Source of the DNA: an uncultured Christensenella sp.
Lineage (GTDB): Bacteria; Bacillota; Clostridia; Christensenellales; Borkfalkiaceae
NCBI GenBank assembly: GCA_910585595.1
Contig: CAJUET010000004.1
Location: forward strand, 1-64,000
DNA length: 64,000 nucleotides
Direction of reading: 5' to 3'
The notes beneath the pieces are model-generated. The model saw nothing but the letters and a program-made list of their open reading frames with translations. It was not told the DNA's origin and did not search any database. A program made the position numbers and the translations under genes. Below, piece by piece: positions 32,548-41,105 of the stretch; position 1 is the first letter of the stretch, and each line of letters opens with the position of its first letter.

Positions 32548-34029
32548 ATGAAAAAATATTTGCGTGCGGCTGCTCTTGTGGTAACGCTGAGCGTAGGGGC
32601 GTGCCTGTTTGCCGCCTGCGGAACCGAAGAACCGCCTGCCCCTCCCCCTGCGGGCGTGCAGGAGGGCTGGTACGTTCTTGAACGCAAGACGGTACAGGGC
32701 ACAGACGTTACGGCGGAATATCTCTATAACTGCATGTATCTGAAAGACGGCGCCGTCAGCTGGTATGAAATCGACTATACCGGAAAGACGGAGGAGACGG
32801 GTACGTTTGTTGCGGCGGAGGATAAAGTTACCGTCACGATCGGCATCAGACCTTATGAGTTTGCTTTGTCCCAAGGCGTCATGAGCTATACAGGCAAAAT
32901 CAACAAGAAGAATGTAACGATGAGCTACCGTTACGAGAAAGATTTCGTGCTCCCCGTTGCGGAAAACGGAGTATCCTTTACGGAAGAACTTTTCGGCGAA
33001 GACAAGAACGAAAATTTTTACAATTATTGTCCTTCCGTCATTATGGAAGGGGAAACCATGCACGTATGGTACTGTTCGAACCAGGTAAGCGGAAATGTGA
33101 CCGACTATGTGGGATACCGCAGGGGAACGCTGAACGCTTCGGGTAAATGGGAATTTACGGAAAAACAGCTTGTTTTAGGTCCCGGAAAAACGGGGGAATG
33201 GGATTCCCGTCATGTATGCGATCCTTCCGTGACGAAAGGTTCGTTTACGATGAACGGAGAATCGTACGCTTATCTGATGGCATATCTCGGTTGCAAGACG
33301 AGTAACAACTGTTGCAACGAAGTGGGGATCGCCGTTGCCAAAGCGCCCGAAGGACCGTGGATCAAAGTCGAAAGCGTAAATCCGATCGCAGATTGGTATA
33401 ACTCCTCCGAGTTCAATGAGTCGAAGTGGGGTTACGGTCAGCCGTGCGTGATCAGTTCGGACGAGGCGGGTAAAATTCTGCTGTTTTATGCAAAGGGAAC
33501 GGCAACAAAAACTTGCACGCAGGTCGAAGAATGGGATCTATCCGATTTGAATACGCCCGTAAAACTGCGCTCCGCCGAAGTGCGCGAAAAGAACAGCGTC
33601 AATGCGAGCGGCAGTCAGGACTGTATCAACAACGCCGATTTCGCGTATGATGCAATCAACAATCGGTTGTGGTGTATCAAAGAGGATTTCCCTTATCCTA
33701 CGGACAGCGGGATCAATTGGATCGCAAAGACGAACGTTTTGATGTATGCCGACCTCGGCAGCGACGGCTTGGACGCGCTGTTCGGAGAAAACGTTTACAG
33801 TTGGAATAAGAGCGGGGTATTGCAGCCTTCGGGCAAGTATGTGCGCGCACACAATGCGGGGATCGTCACCGATCCCTACGGCAGAACAGTGAACGCATTC
33901 CGCATTCCCGTACTCTATACGGTCAGCGAGGCGTATACTGCTTATCCCGACTGGACGGGACCGTACGGGAAGGGGCAGTGGCCCGCGCTTCATACCTACC
34001 GTATTCACGGGACTGTATTTGACATTTAA
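32548..34029 (+). CDS. Beta-propeller-like glycosidase-type lipoprotein (2)
   Basis: A 493-residue lipoprotein with lipobox LFAAC (Cys24) and a Pro-rich linker. A lipocalin-like beta domain (about 35-130) precedes the propeller. Propeller segments align with those of its neighbours: NYCPSVIMEGETMHVWYCSN, DYVGYRRGTLNASGKW, HVCDPSVTKGSF, YLMAYLGCKTSNN, GIAVAKAPEGPWIKV, GYGQPCVISSDEAG. It is paralogous to the next gene over its whole length. Probably a surface glycoside hydrolase or glycan-binding protein; the catalytic residues are not established. Confidence 0.7.
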   Translation: MKKYLRAAALVVTLSVGACLFAACGTEEPPAPPPAGVQEGWYVLERKTVQGTDVTAEYLYNCMYLKDGAVSWYEIDYTGKTEETGTFVAAEDKVTVTIGIRPYEFALSQGVMSYTGKINKKNVTMSYRYEKDFVLPVAENGVSFTEELFGEDKNENFYNYCPSVIMEGETMHVWYCSNQVSGNVTDYVGYRRGTLNASGKWEFTEKQLVLGPGKTGEWDSRHVCDPSVTKGSFTMNGESYAYLMAYLGCKTSNNCCNEVGIAVAKAPEGPWIKVESVNPIADWYNSSEFNESKWGYGQPCVISSDEAGKILLFYAKGTATKTCTQVEEWDLSDLNTPVKLRSAEVREKNSVNASGSQDCINNADFAYDAINNRLWCIKEDFPYPTDSGINWIAKTNVLMYADLGSDGLDALFGENVYSWNKSGVLQPSGKYVRAHNAGIVTDPYGRTVNAFRIPVLYTVSEAYTAYPDWTGPYGKGQWPALHTYRIHGTVFDI

Positions 34030-34038
34030 GGAGAACGC

Positions 34039-35526
34039 ATGAAAAAATTTCTCAAATATATCGCGGCGGGGTTCATTGCCTGTGCGCTGTGTGTTCCCTG
34101 CCTTGCTTCGTGCGGGGACGGGAGCGAAACGCTTGACGGAACATGGGAGCTTTCGACGGCGACGCTCGACGGTAAGAGCGTGAAAAAGAATTTTCAGGCA
34201 TTTACGGCAACATTTAAAGACGACGGTAAAGCAGTCGTAAGCATTTCCTACTTGGGCGCTTACGAAACGAGAAATTCCGCATACAAGTTTGACGGAAGCA
34301 AACTCACGGAAACGTATAAGGGCAATAAATATGTTTGGAATTATACGGAGAGCACAGGTTCTTTGACGACGGAATACCGCGATTTTGAAGACGTGATCAC
34401 CGTCGTTCTCGAAAAGAAACAGGAGGATACGGGACCGGTTCCGGTGGATTTTGAAAGCATTTTATTCGGAACGGATATGTCCGATTCCAAATTTTACAAC
34501 TATTGCCCCGCGATCATCAGGGAAACGGAGAACGGGCAGGAAGTTATGCACGTCTGGTACTGTACCAACCGTGACGACGGCGTTATGATGGACTATATCG
34601 GTTACCGCAAGGGCGTGTTGCAGGCGGACGGAAAATGGCTGTTCGGCGAACAGATCATTGCGCTCGAACCGACTGCGGGCACGTGGGACGAACGTCACAC
34701 CTGCGACCCTGCGGTTATCAAGGGTAAGTTCAACTATCGGGATACCGAATACAAATATCTGATGGCGTATCTCGGTTGCGTAACGGCGGACTATCAGAAG
34801 AACGAAACGGGTATCGCGGTTGCAAATTCTCCCGAAGGACCGTGGGTAAAGATCAATACCGATCGGGCGCTTGTACCTTGGTACGACGACGGGGATCATG
34901 CAACGGAACAGCAGAAGTACGAAAATATGCAGGGCACAGGCAGTATTTATTGGGGCACGGGTATGCCTGCGCTCGTAAGTTTGGACGGCGAAGGGGAAGT
35001 GTTGATGTTCTATCAGTCCACGCTCCGCGGAACGGGGATCAGAAGATACGATTTTTCAAACCTCGACGGCGCGTTGACGCCTAAATTTACCGTGAGTATC
35101 GCCCACGGCGGAATCCGCAATTCCGCGGGGCAGTCGTGCAGGATCGGGATCCCCGATTTTGCTTATGACGAGAGCGCGAAACGGTTCTATTTGTGCGGGG
35201 TCACAAACGAAAAGAATCCCGCCGATATTTCCACGACGCGCGTGAATTCGCATTCCATGGTCGCCTATCTTGAAAATATCGAGAGTGCGGAGGCGCTGTC
35301 CGATACGCTTCAATCGGGCAAATACACTTGGAAAATGCTCGGTTATGTCGGCCCTGACGACACGGGGTTCGAGCGCAATCATAATCCCGGAATCGTGCGG
35401 ACGGGAAAAGGATATCTTCCCGACAGTTCAAAAGTGGAAGTGATTGTCTCCACAGGGCACAATTCGTGGGAGAACGAAAATATTTTTACCTATCGTCTGT
35501 TCGGTAAAGTATTTCCCGTAACTTGA
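34039..35526 (+). CDS. Beta-propeller-like glycosidase-type lipoprotein (3)
   Basis: A 495-residue lipoprotein with lipobox CLASC (Cys26). It has the same two-part layout as the preceding gene: an N-terminal beta domain (about 30-130, ending TTEYRDFEDVITVVLEKK) and a propeller with NYCPAIIRE, VMHVWYCTN, DYIGYRKGVLQADGKW, HTCDPAVIKGKF, YLMAYLGC, GIAVANSPEGPWVKI and GTGMPALVSLDGEG. Nine bases separate it from gene 2, consistent with tandem duplication. A strong terminator follows, so this ends the sugar locus. Confidence 0.7.
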   Translation: MKKFLKYIAAGFIACALCVPCLASCGDGSETLDGTWELSTATLDGKSVKKNFQAFTATFKDDGKAVVSISYLGAYETRNSAYKFDGSKLTETYKGNKYVWNYTESTGSLTTEYRDFEDVITVVLEKKQEDTGPVPVDFESILFGTDMSDSKFYNYCPAIIRETENGQEVMHVWYCTNRDDGVMMDYIGYRKGVLQADGKWLFGEQIIALEPTAGTWDERHTCDPAVIKGKFNYRDTEYKYLMAYLGCVTADYQKNETGIAVANSPEGPWVKINTDRALVPWYDDGDHATEQQKYENMQGTGSIYWGTGMPALVSLDGEGEVLMFYQSTLRGTGIRRYDFSNLDGALTPKFTVSIAHGGIRNSAGQSCRIGIPDFAYDESAKRFYLCGVTNEKNPADISTTRVNSHSMVAYLENIESAEALSDTLQSGKYTWKMLGYVGPDDTGFERNHNPGIVRTGKGYLPDSSKVEVIVSTGHNSWENENIFTYRLFGKVFPVT

Positions 35527-35561
35527 CCGACTTACGGGACGGTGCGTCCTACCCCCTGAAA

Positions 35562-35592
35562 TGTGCGCGGCGAAACCGCCGCGCACATTTTT
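35562..35592 (+). terminator. Terminator of the sugar locus
   Basis: TGTGCGCGGC pairs with GCCGCGCACA (10 bp) and is followed by five Ts. Confidence 0.88.
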
Positions 35593-35806
35593 ACTCTCGG
35601 TTAATAACGCGGTATCGCAGTCTTTCAACATCGGAGGATTAATATTTTTTTAAATACTGAAAAGACAGGTTGCGTCCGCATTTGATAGCGGCGTATTTTT
35701 CATTCTACCGTAAAATCAAAAAATTCTACTTTTATTCGACTTGATTCTATTGAAAATTAAAGCCGCAGATGTTAAAATAAACACAAGAAATCAACGGGGT
35801 ACGGTT

Positions 35807-36541
35807 ATGGCTAAATTTTCCGAATTGCTGTATGAACTCAGAAAAGAAAAAAATTTGACGCAGTCGGAGCTTGCGGAAAAGCTTGGGATCACGAATAAAG
35901 CGGTGTCGAAATGGGAGACGGGCGAAGCGATGCCTGATACGGCGCAGCTTTTGCCGCTTGCTGAAATTTTAGGCGTGAGCGTGGACGAACTTCTGCGCGG
36001 AGAACGCCGCATTGCGGAAGAAGAGAAATCTCCGCAGGAACGAGACGAACTGTTTGTCGATCACGATACCGTTCGTTTTTCGAGCGGAAAGGATACCGTG
36101 GATATTTCGTCGAAGGGCGTTTATATCAACGGCGTAAAAGCCGAGCACGCGAAAAAAACAGTTCCCGAACGCATTTCGGGGTGTATATGCGCAGCGCTGA
36201 TTGCCGTTGCGATCATTACCTATATTTCAATTGGATGCCTTTCGGGGCTGTGGCACCCGCTGTGGTGTATTCCTGCGTCTGCCGCGCTCGGCTGCGGGGT
36301 CGTTGGCTGTACGTTCGATTTGTTCGACCGTGAGAAGAAAGCGGCAAAGCGCAGAAAAGGGGAGAACCCTTATACGGGCAGTATCTGCGGTATCATTATG
36401 TGCGTTTCCTTAATTATATTTTTATGCGTTGCTTCCGTCTGTAATATGTGGAATATCATGTGGATTTCCCCTGCGGCGGGCGGTTGCGCGTGCATCGTGA
36501 TCGGTACGGCCGGAGGTGCTTTTTTCAATAAAAATAAGTGA
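35807..36541 (+). CDS. XRE regulator fused to a membrane domain
   Basis: This gene encodes 244 residues. The N-terminal HTH_3 domain (FSELLYELRKEKNLTQSELAEKLGITNKAVSKWE, residues 4-38) is followed by a cytoplasmic linker and four probable membrane helices (about 127-150, 153-175, 198-218 and 220-238). Such membrane-tethered XRE proteins are common in Firmicutes and often control a nearby transporter or stress response. The ATG at 35807 is preferred to 35741. No partner gene is adjacent. Confidence 0.8.
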   Translation: MAKFSELLYELRKEKNLTQSELAEKLGITNKAVSKWETGEAMPDTAQLLPLAEILGVSVDELLRGERRIAEEEKSPQERDELFVDHDTVRFSSGKDTVDISSKGVYINGVKAEHAKKTVPERISGCICAALIAVAIITYISIGCLSGLWHPLWCIPASAALGCGVVGCTFDLFDREKKAAKRRKGENPYTGSICGIIMCVSLIIFLCVASVCNMWNIMWISPAAGGCACIVIGTAGGAFFNKNK

Positions 36542-36563
36542 CGTTCCCGTGAACGGAAAACAA

Positions 36564-36595
36564 AAAAAGACGACCCGAAGGTCGTCTTTTTTGAT
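36564..36595. terminator. Bidirectional terminator
   Basis: AAAAAGACGACC pairs with GGTCGTCTTTTTT. It lies between two convergent genes (XRE membrane protein and PFOR) and can serve both. Confidence 0.8.
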
Positions 36596-36602
36596 TGGTC
36601 AA

Positions 36603-39600
36603 TTACTCTTTGCCTGCCATTTTCTTGTAGCCTGCAAGACGGGCTTTGGAGTTCTCTTCCGTCTTTTTGAAGAGTTCTTCCGCAACCTCGGGCTGAGTCT
36701 TTTTGAGGGACGCATAGCGCGTTTCGCCTAAAATGAACGCCTGATAGTCGCCCGTGGGATCCTTCGAATCGAGCGAGAAGGGATTCTCGCCCTTTTCTGC
36801 AAGTTCGGGATTGAAACGGTAAAGTTGCCAATATCCGCAGTCGACTGCCGATTTTTCTTCCGCCTGCGATTTCATCATGTTGATACCGTGATTGATGCAG
36901 GGCGCATAGCAGATGATGAGGGAAGGTCCGTGATAAGCCTCTGCCTCTTTGAGCGCTTTGACGAGCTGGTTTTTATCCGCGCCCATCGCGCACTGCGCAA
37001 CGTAGACGTAGCCGTAGCTTGCCGCAATCATGCCAAGGTCTTTCTTCTTCACGCGCTTGCCGCTCGAAGCGAACTTCGCAACCGCGCCGATCGGAGTGGA
37101 CTTGGAAGCCTGTCCGCCCGTATTAGAGTAAACTTCGGTGTCAAGCACGAGAACGTTCACGTCTTCGCCCGAAGCCAAAACATGGTCGAGTCCGCCGTAG
37201 CCGATATCATAAGCCCAGCCGTCGCCGCCGATGATCCAGAAGGATTTCTTCACAAGGCAGTCCTTATCTGCAAGAATTTCTTTCACGGTAGCTCCGCAGG
37301 TAGGGCAGGAGGAGTGTTTATTGAGCGCTTCGATAAGAGCCGCGGAAGCAGCTTTGCTTGCCTCTGCGTCGTCCATGCTTTCGATCCAAGCCTTGCAAAG
37401 ATTCACATCTTCGGGATAGTCGTTCCAAAGATCGACGAGCTTTTCGACTTTTTCATTGATCGCAAGCCTTCTCGCCTTATAGGCAAGCTGCATACCGTAG
37501 CCGAATTCCGCGTTGTCCTCGAAGAGGGAGTTTGCCCAAGCGGGACCGTTGCCCTGTTTGTTCGTGGTGTAAGGACAGGTAGGGGAAGAACCGCCGTAAA
37601 TAGAGGAGCAACCCGTTGCGTTTGCAACGATCATGCGATCGCCGAAGAGCTGGGTGATAACTTTGACATAGGGCGTTTCGCCGCAACCTGCGCAGGCGCC
37701 GGAGAACTCGAAGAGAGGAGCCGTGAACTGCGATTTCTTGACGTCTGCCATTTTCACTTGCGAGAGGTCTGCGTCGGGAAGTTCTACCGCGTATTCCCAG
37801 TTTTCTTTTTCGATCGGCTCGATTTCCGCAAACGGCGTCATAACAAGCGCCTTGTTGCCCTTCATGCCGGGGCAGACATCCGCGCACACGCCGCAACCCA
37901 TACAGTCGAGCGGGGAAACCTGAATGCGATATTCGTATCCGGGAATGCCCGTCGCGGGCTTCGTCGTGAAGTTTGCGGGTTTTGCTTTGCCCGCTTCAAC
38001 GAGCGCGGGGCGAATGGTTGCGTGCGGGCATACGAACGAGCACTGGTTGCACTGAATGCAGTTCTCTTCGACCCACTTGGGAACGAGGACGGCAACGCCG
38101 CGTTTCTCGTACTTCGTGGTGCCCGTGGGAACGGAACCGTCCGCATTGAAGGCGGAGGAGGGGAGCTTGTCGCCTTCGAGGGCGAGAATGGGAGCAACGA
38201 CGTTTCTGAAATAATCGTTATCCGCAAGCTTGATCATCTCCGCGCCTTCCGTCGTGGTCTCCCACGAAGCGGGAATGTCGATTTTGACAAGGTTATCCTT
38301 TGCGGAGTCAATCGCGTTGTAGTTCATCTGAACGATCGCGTCGCCCTTTCTTGCGAAGGACTTGTAAGCCATCTTCTTCATAAATTCCACGGCATCTGCG
38401 TAAGGCATGATCTGCGGATTGATGAGGAAGAACGCGGATTGAAGAATGGTGTTCGTTCTGCCGCGAAGTCCGAGTTTTGCCGCGATCGAAATCGCGTCGA
38501 TCACATAGAGGTTCGCCTTCTTCTTTGCAAGCGCGTTCTTGACGGACGCGGGAAGATTCTTATCGAGTTCCTCGACCGTCGTCCAGGGTGCGTTGAGCAG
38601 GAAGGAGCCGCCTTTTTTAAGATCGGAAACCATGTCGTAACGAATAACGTAAGAGGGGTTGTGGCAGGCAATGAAATCCGCCGAGTCGATCAGATATTCG
38701 CTCTGAATAGGCTTTTTACCGAATCTTAAATGCGATACGGTGATGCCGCCTGACTTTTTGGAATCGTAGAAGAAATATGCCTGCGCGAACATTTTGGTGT
38801 GGTCGCCGATGATTTTGATCGAGTTCTTATTCGCGCCGACCGTACCGTCCGAACCGAGCCCGTAGAACTTACAGGAAGTGGAGCCTGCGGGAGCCGCGTC
38901 GAACTTCTTGGAGAAGTCGAGCGAGGTTTTGGTGATGTCGTCGTAAATACCGATCGTGAAGTGGTTCTTGGGCTTCTTCGCTTCAAGGTTCTTGTATACC
39001 GCAAGCACCATCGAGGGATTGAACTCTTTGGAACCCAAACCGTATCTTCCGCCGACGACTTCGATGCCCTTTACGCCCTTTTCAAGGAGCGCGGTGCATA
39101 CGTCGAGGTAGAGGGGTTCGCCGAGCGAACCGGGCTCCTTCGTTCTGTCGAGAACAGCCATCTTTTTGCAGGTCTTGGGGATCGCTTTTACAAATGCGTC
39201 CGCAACGAAGGGGCGGTAAAGGCGGACTTTGATAAGACCGTATTTTTTGCCTTCGGCGTTGAGCTTGTTGATGCTCTCTTCCACGGTTTCCGCGCCCGAA
39301 CCCATGATGACGACCACTTCTTCGGCGTCCTTTGCGCCGACGTAGTCAAAGAGGTGGTATTTTCTCTTGGTGAGCTTGCCCACTTCGTCCATCATCTGCT
39401 GAACGACGGCGGGAGTTGCGTTGTAGTAGCTGTTCGCCGTCTCTCTGTTTTGGAAGTAGGTATCGCCGTTCTGTGCCGTACCCTTCTGAATAGGGTGTTC
39501 GGGGTTGAGCGCGCGCGCCTTGAATTCGGCAACGTCCTTGTCAAGACCGAGCTTGTCGTAGAGGGCTTTCATTTCCTCGTAGTCGATTGCGTCGATCTTG

Positions 39601-40136
39601 CTTACCTCGTGCGAGGTGCGGAAGCCGTCGAAAAAGCTGAGGAAGGGAACGCGGGTTCTGAGGGTCGCAAGGTGCGCAACGAGCGAAAGATCCATAACTT
39701 CCTGGACGGAACAGCTCGAAAGCATTGCAAAACCCGTTTGACGGCAAGCCATAACGTCGGAGTGGTCGCCGAAGATGTTGAGCGAATGCGCCGCAAGCGC
39801 ACGCGCCGAAACGTGCATGACCATGGGAAGAAGCTCGCCCGAAATTTTGTACATATTGGGAATCATTAAAAGAAGTCCCTGCGACGCGGTATAGGTCGTG
39901 GTAAGCGCACCTGCGGAAAGCGAGCCGTGCACTGCGCCCGCAGCGCCGCCCTCCGATTGCATTTCTGCGATGCGGAGCTTCTGCCCCCACATATTCACGC
40001 GTCCCTGCGTCGCCCATTCGTCCGCCGATTCAGCCATAGGGGACGAAGGAGTGATGGGATAGATGGCAGCCACTTCGGAAAAGGCATAGGCGACGTGGCT
40101 GGCGGCGGTATTGCCGTCAATGGTCATCTTAGTCAT
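36603..40136 (-). CDS. nifJ: Pyruvate:ferredoxin (flavodoxin) oxidoreductase
   Basis: A single-chain PFOR of 1177 residues converting pyruvate and CoA to acetyl-CoA, CO2 and reduced ferredoxin. The domain order is the usual one: pyruvate-binding domain with YPITPSSPMAE near the N-terminus, a gamma domain around 420-620, two [4Fe-4S] motifs (CIQCNQCSFVCP and CMGCGVCADVCP, around 690-760) and the C-terminal TPP domain with CAGCGETPY and GGDGWAYDIGYGGLDH ... NTGGQ. Length matches the family (about 1170-1200). The ATG at 40136 follows GGAGG. It is the key enzyme for anaerobic sugar fermentation. Confidence 0.97.
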   Translation of the reverse strand: MTKMTIDGNTAASHVAYAFSEVAAIYPITPSSPMAESADEWATQGRVNMWGQKLRIAEMQSEGGAAGAVHGSLSAGALTTTYTASQGLLLMIPNMYKISGELLPMVMHVSARALAAHSLNIFGDHSDVMACRQTGFAMLSSCSVQEVMDLSLVAHLATLRTRVPFLSFFDGFRTSHEVSKIDAIDYEEMKALYDKLGLDKDVAEFKARALNPEHPIQKGTAQNGDTYFQNRETANSYYNATPAVVQQMMDEVGKLTKRKYHLFDYVGAKDAEEVVVIMGSGAETVEESINKLNAEGKKYGLIKVRLYRPFVADAFVKAIPKTCKKMAVLDRTKEPGSLGEPLYLDVCTALLEKGVKGIEVVGGRYGLGSKEFNPSMVLAVYKNLEAKKPKNHFTIGIYDDITKTSLDFSKKFDAAPAGSTSCKFYGLGSDGTVGANKNSIKIIGDHTKMFAQAYFFYDSKKSGGITVSHLRFGKKPIQSEYLIDSADFIACHNPSYVIRYDMVSDLKKGGSFLLNAPWTTVEELDKNLPASVKNALAKKKANLYVIDAISIAAKLGLRGRTNTILQSAFFLINPQIMPYADAVEFMKKMAYKSFARKGDAIVQMNYNAIDSAKDNLVKIDIPASWETTTEGAEMIKLADNDYFRNVVAPILALEGDKLPSSAFNADGSVPTGTTKYEKRGVAVLVPKWVEENCIQCNQCSFVCPHATIRPALVEAGKAKPANFTTKPATGIPGYEYRIQVSPLDCMGCGVCADVCPGMKGNKALVMTPFAEIEPIEKENWEYAVELPDADLSQVKMADVKKSQFTAPLFEFSGACAGCGETPYVKVITQLFGDRMIVANATGCSSIYGGSSPTCPYTTNKQGNGPAWANSLFEDNAEFGYGMQLAYKARRLAINEKVEKLVDLWNDYPEDVNLCKAWIESMDDAEASKAASAALIEALNKHSSCPTCGATVKEILADKDCLVKKSFWIIGGDGWAYDIGYGGLDHVLASGEDVNVLVLDTEVYSNTGGQASKSTPIGAVAKFASSGKRVKKKDLGMIAASYGYVYVAQCAMGADKNQLVKALKEAEAYHGPSLIICYAPCINHGINMMKSQAEEKSAVDCGYWQLYRFNPELAEKGENPFSLDSKDPTGDYQAFILGETRYASLKKTQPEVAEELFKKTEENSKARLAGYKKMAGKE

Positions 40137-40211
40137 CAAAAAACCTCCATAAAATTAAAATATTTTTTTCTTTGCGCACGGAAAAAATACGCTTGTCCGC
40201 GCTCAAAAGAT

Positions 40212-40240
40212 ATTATAACGGAAAATATTGGGAAAGTCAA
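40212..40240 (-). promoter_or_regulatory. Sigma-A promoter of nifJ
   Basis: On the minus strand TTGACT (40240-40235), 17-base spacer, TATAAT (40217-40212), about 75 bases before the start codon. Confidence 0.8.
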
Positions 40241-40272
40241 TATCCATTATTAAAAAACTTATGAAAGGAATA

Positions 40273-40301
40273 AAAAAATCTCCCCGCGAAGGGGGAGAGG
40301 A
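40273..40301 (-). terminator. Terminator of the small XRE gene
   Basis: On the minus strand CTCCCCC, a short loop and GGGGAG are followed by TTTTTTT, directly after the XRE stop. Confidence 0.75.
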
Positions 40302-40304
40302 AAA

Positions 40305-40496
40305 CTAAATATCCGCTCTGCCGAGCAAGCAATCTACGGATACGTCGTAATAATCGGTAATCCGTATTGAAATATCGACAGGGATTTGACGTTTTCCGTT
40401 CTCGTATTGCGAGTAGGTATTTTGTTTCACATTGAGATAATCGGCGACTTCTTTTTGCGTTTTGCCGTTGTCTTGGCGCAATTCTTTTATTCTCAT
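40305..40496 (-). CDS. Small XRE-family repressor
   Basis: A 63-residue protein that is almost entirely an HTH_3 domain (RIKELRQDNGKTQKEVADYLNVKQNTYSQYENG). The start at 40496 gives the domain its normal N-terminus; upstream codons in the frame look unrelated. An inverted repeat TGAGAT/ATCTCA (40529-40534 / 40545-40550) lies upstream and is a plausible operator. It is divergent to a small remnant region at 40584-40990, like the repressor of a decayed prophage. Confidence 0.8.
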   Translation of the reverse strand: MRIKELRQDNGKTQKEVADYLNVKQNTYSQYENGKRQIPVDISIRITDYYDVSVDCLLGRADI

Positions 40497-40583
40497 GATT
40501 TTATAAAGATTATATGAAATCACAATATGAGATACTGGCACTTATCTCAATTTGCGATAATTTATGTATTGGAGGGTAAAGCT

Positions 40584-40697
40584 ATGAAAAAAATCAACTG
40601 TGAAAACTGTAAATGCTTCGGCGGGCAGTGCCAAAATTTTGAGCCGATACGCAAAAACACGAGGCGATCTTTCCGTGTAAATCTTGCAGGAGCATGA
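40584..40697 (+). CDS. Cys-rich micro-protein
   Basis: A 37-residue frame beginning MKKINCENCKCFGGQC, with four Cys in a C-x2-C-x-C-x4-C pattern that could bind zinc. GGAGGG lies 7 bases before the ATG, a strong site. It is divergent from the XRE repressor. Short Cys-rich proteins of this kind occur in prophage early regions. It may be truncated. Confidence 0.45.
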   Translation: MKKINCENCKCFGGQCQNFEPIRKNTRRSFRVNLAGA

Positions 40698-41060
40698 ACT
40701 TGGTATAAAGTCTGCTGTCCGAAAAATTAACGGCGAAAAATTTGAAGGGGTCAACGATAAGTCGAATGAGGAGTATATCGTTACGCTCGGCGCGGTGCAG
40801 ACTGCCGAAGAAAAGCCGTTGCGTTTTTTGCAGAACAAAGGCAGGCTGTGAACGCTTTCAATGAATATAAAAAGGCGCAGGAGAAACAGAGTTCCGCCGC
40901 AATGTACGTCTATTTCAGTGCAGGGTTTCAATGCGGATTTTTCCATGCGGCGTCGGTCACGGAAGAGAGTAAACCGCATCGCCGCCTAAAATAATATTTA
41001 AGCCCTGTTCGGGGCTTATTTCACGTCTTGAAATATTTTTAAATTTTCACGGGTATTTCA
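40698..41060 (+). pseudogene. Decayed prophage-like remnant
   Basis: There is no intact gene here. One short frame (about 40715-40851) reads VRKINGEKFEGVNDKSNEEY and ends KPLRFLQNKGRL; another (about 40850-40990) reads NAFNEYKKAQEKQSSAAMYV then FSAGFQCGF. Both look protein-like but lack starts or are shifted. They follow the Cys-rich frame and XRE repressor, so they are probably the remains of an early phage operon. A hairpin (AAGCCC/GGGCTT, about 40999-41020) closes the region. Confidence 0.45.
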
Positions 41061-41089
41061 TTGTAAAAAATGCGCTGATTTGCTATAAT
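41061..41089 (+). promoter_or_regulatory. Sigma-A promoter of the ecf operon
   Basis: TTGTAA (41061-41066), 17-base spacer, TATAAT (41084-41089), 16 bases before the ecfA1 start. Confidence 0.7.
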
Positions 41090-41105
41090 AAGGAAAATAA
41101 ACTTT

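Noticed and set aside
36825..39869. Very long plus-strand frames opposite nifJ (634 and 356 codons)
   Set aside because: They are antisense shadows of the PFOR gene caused by its codon bias; no ribosome binding site or domain is present.
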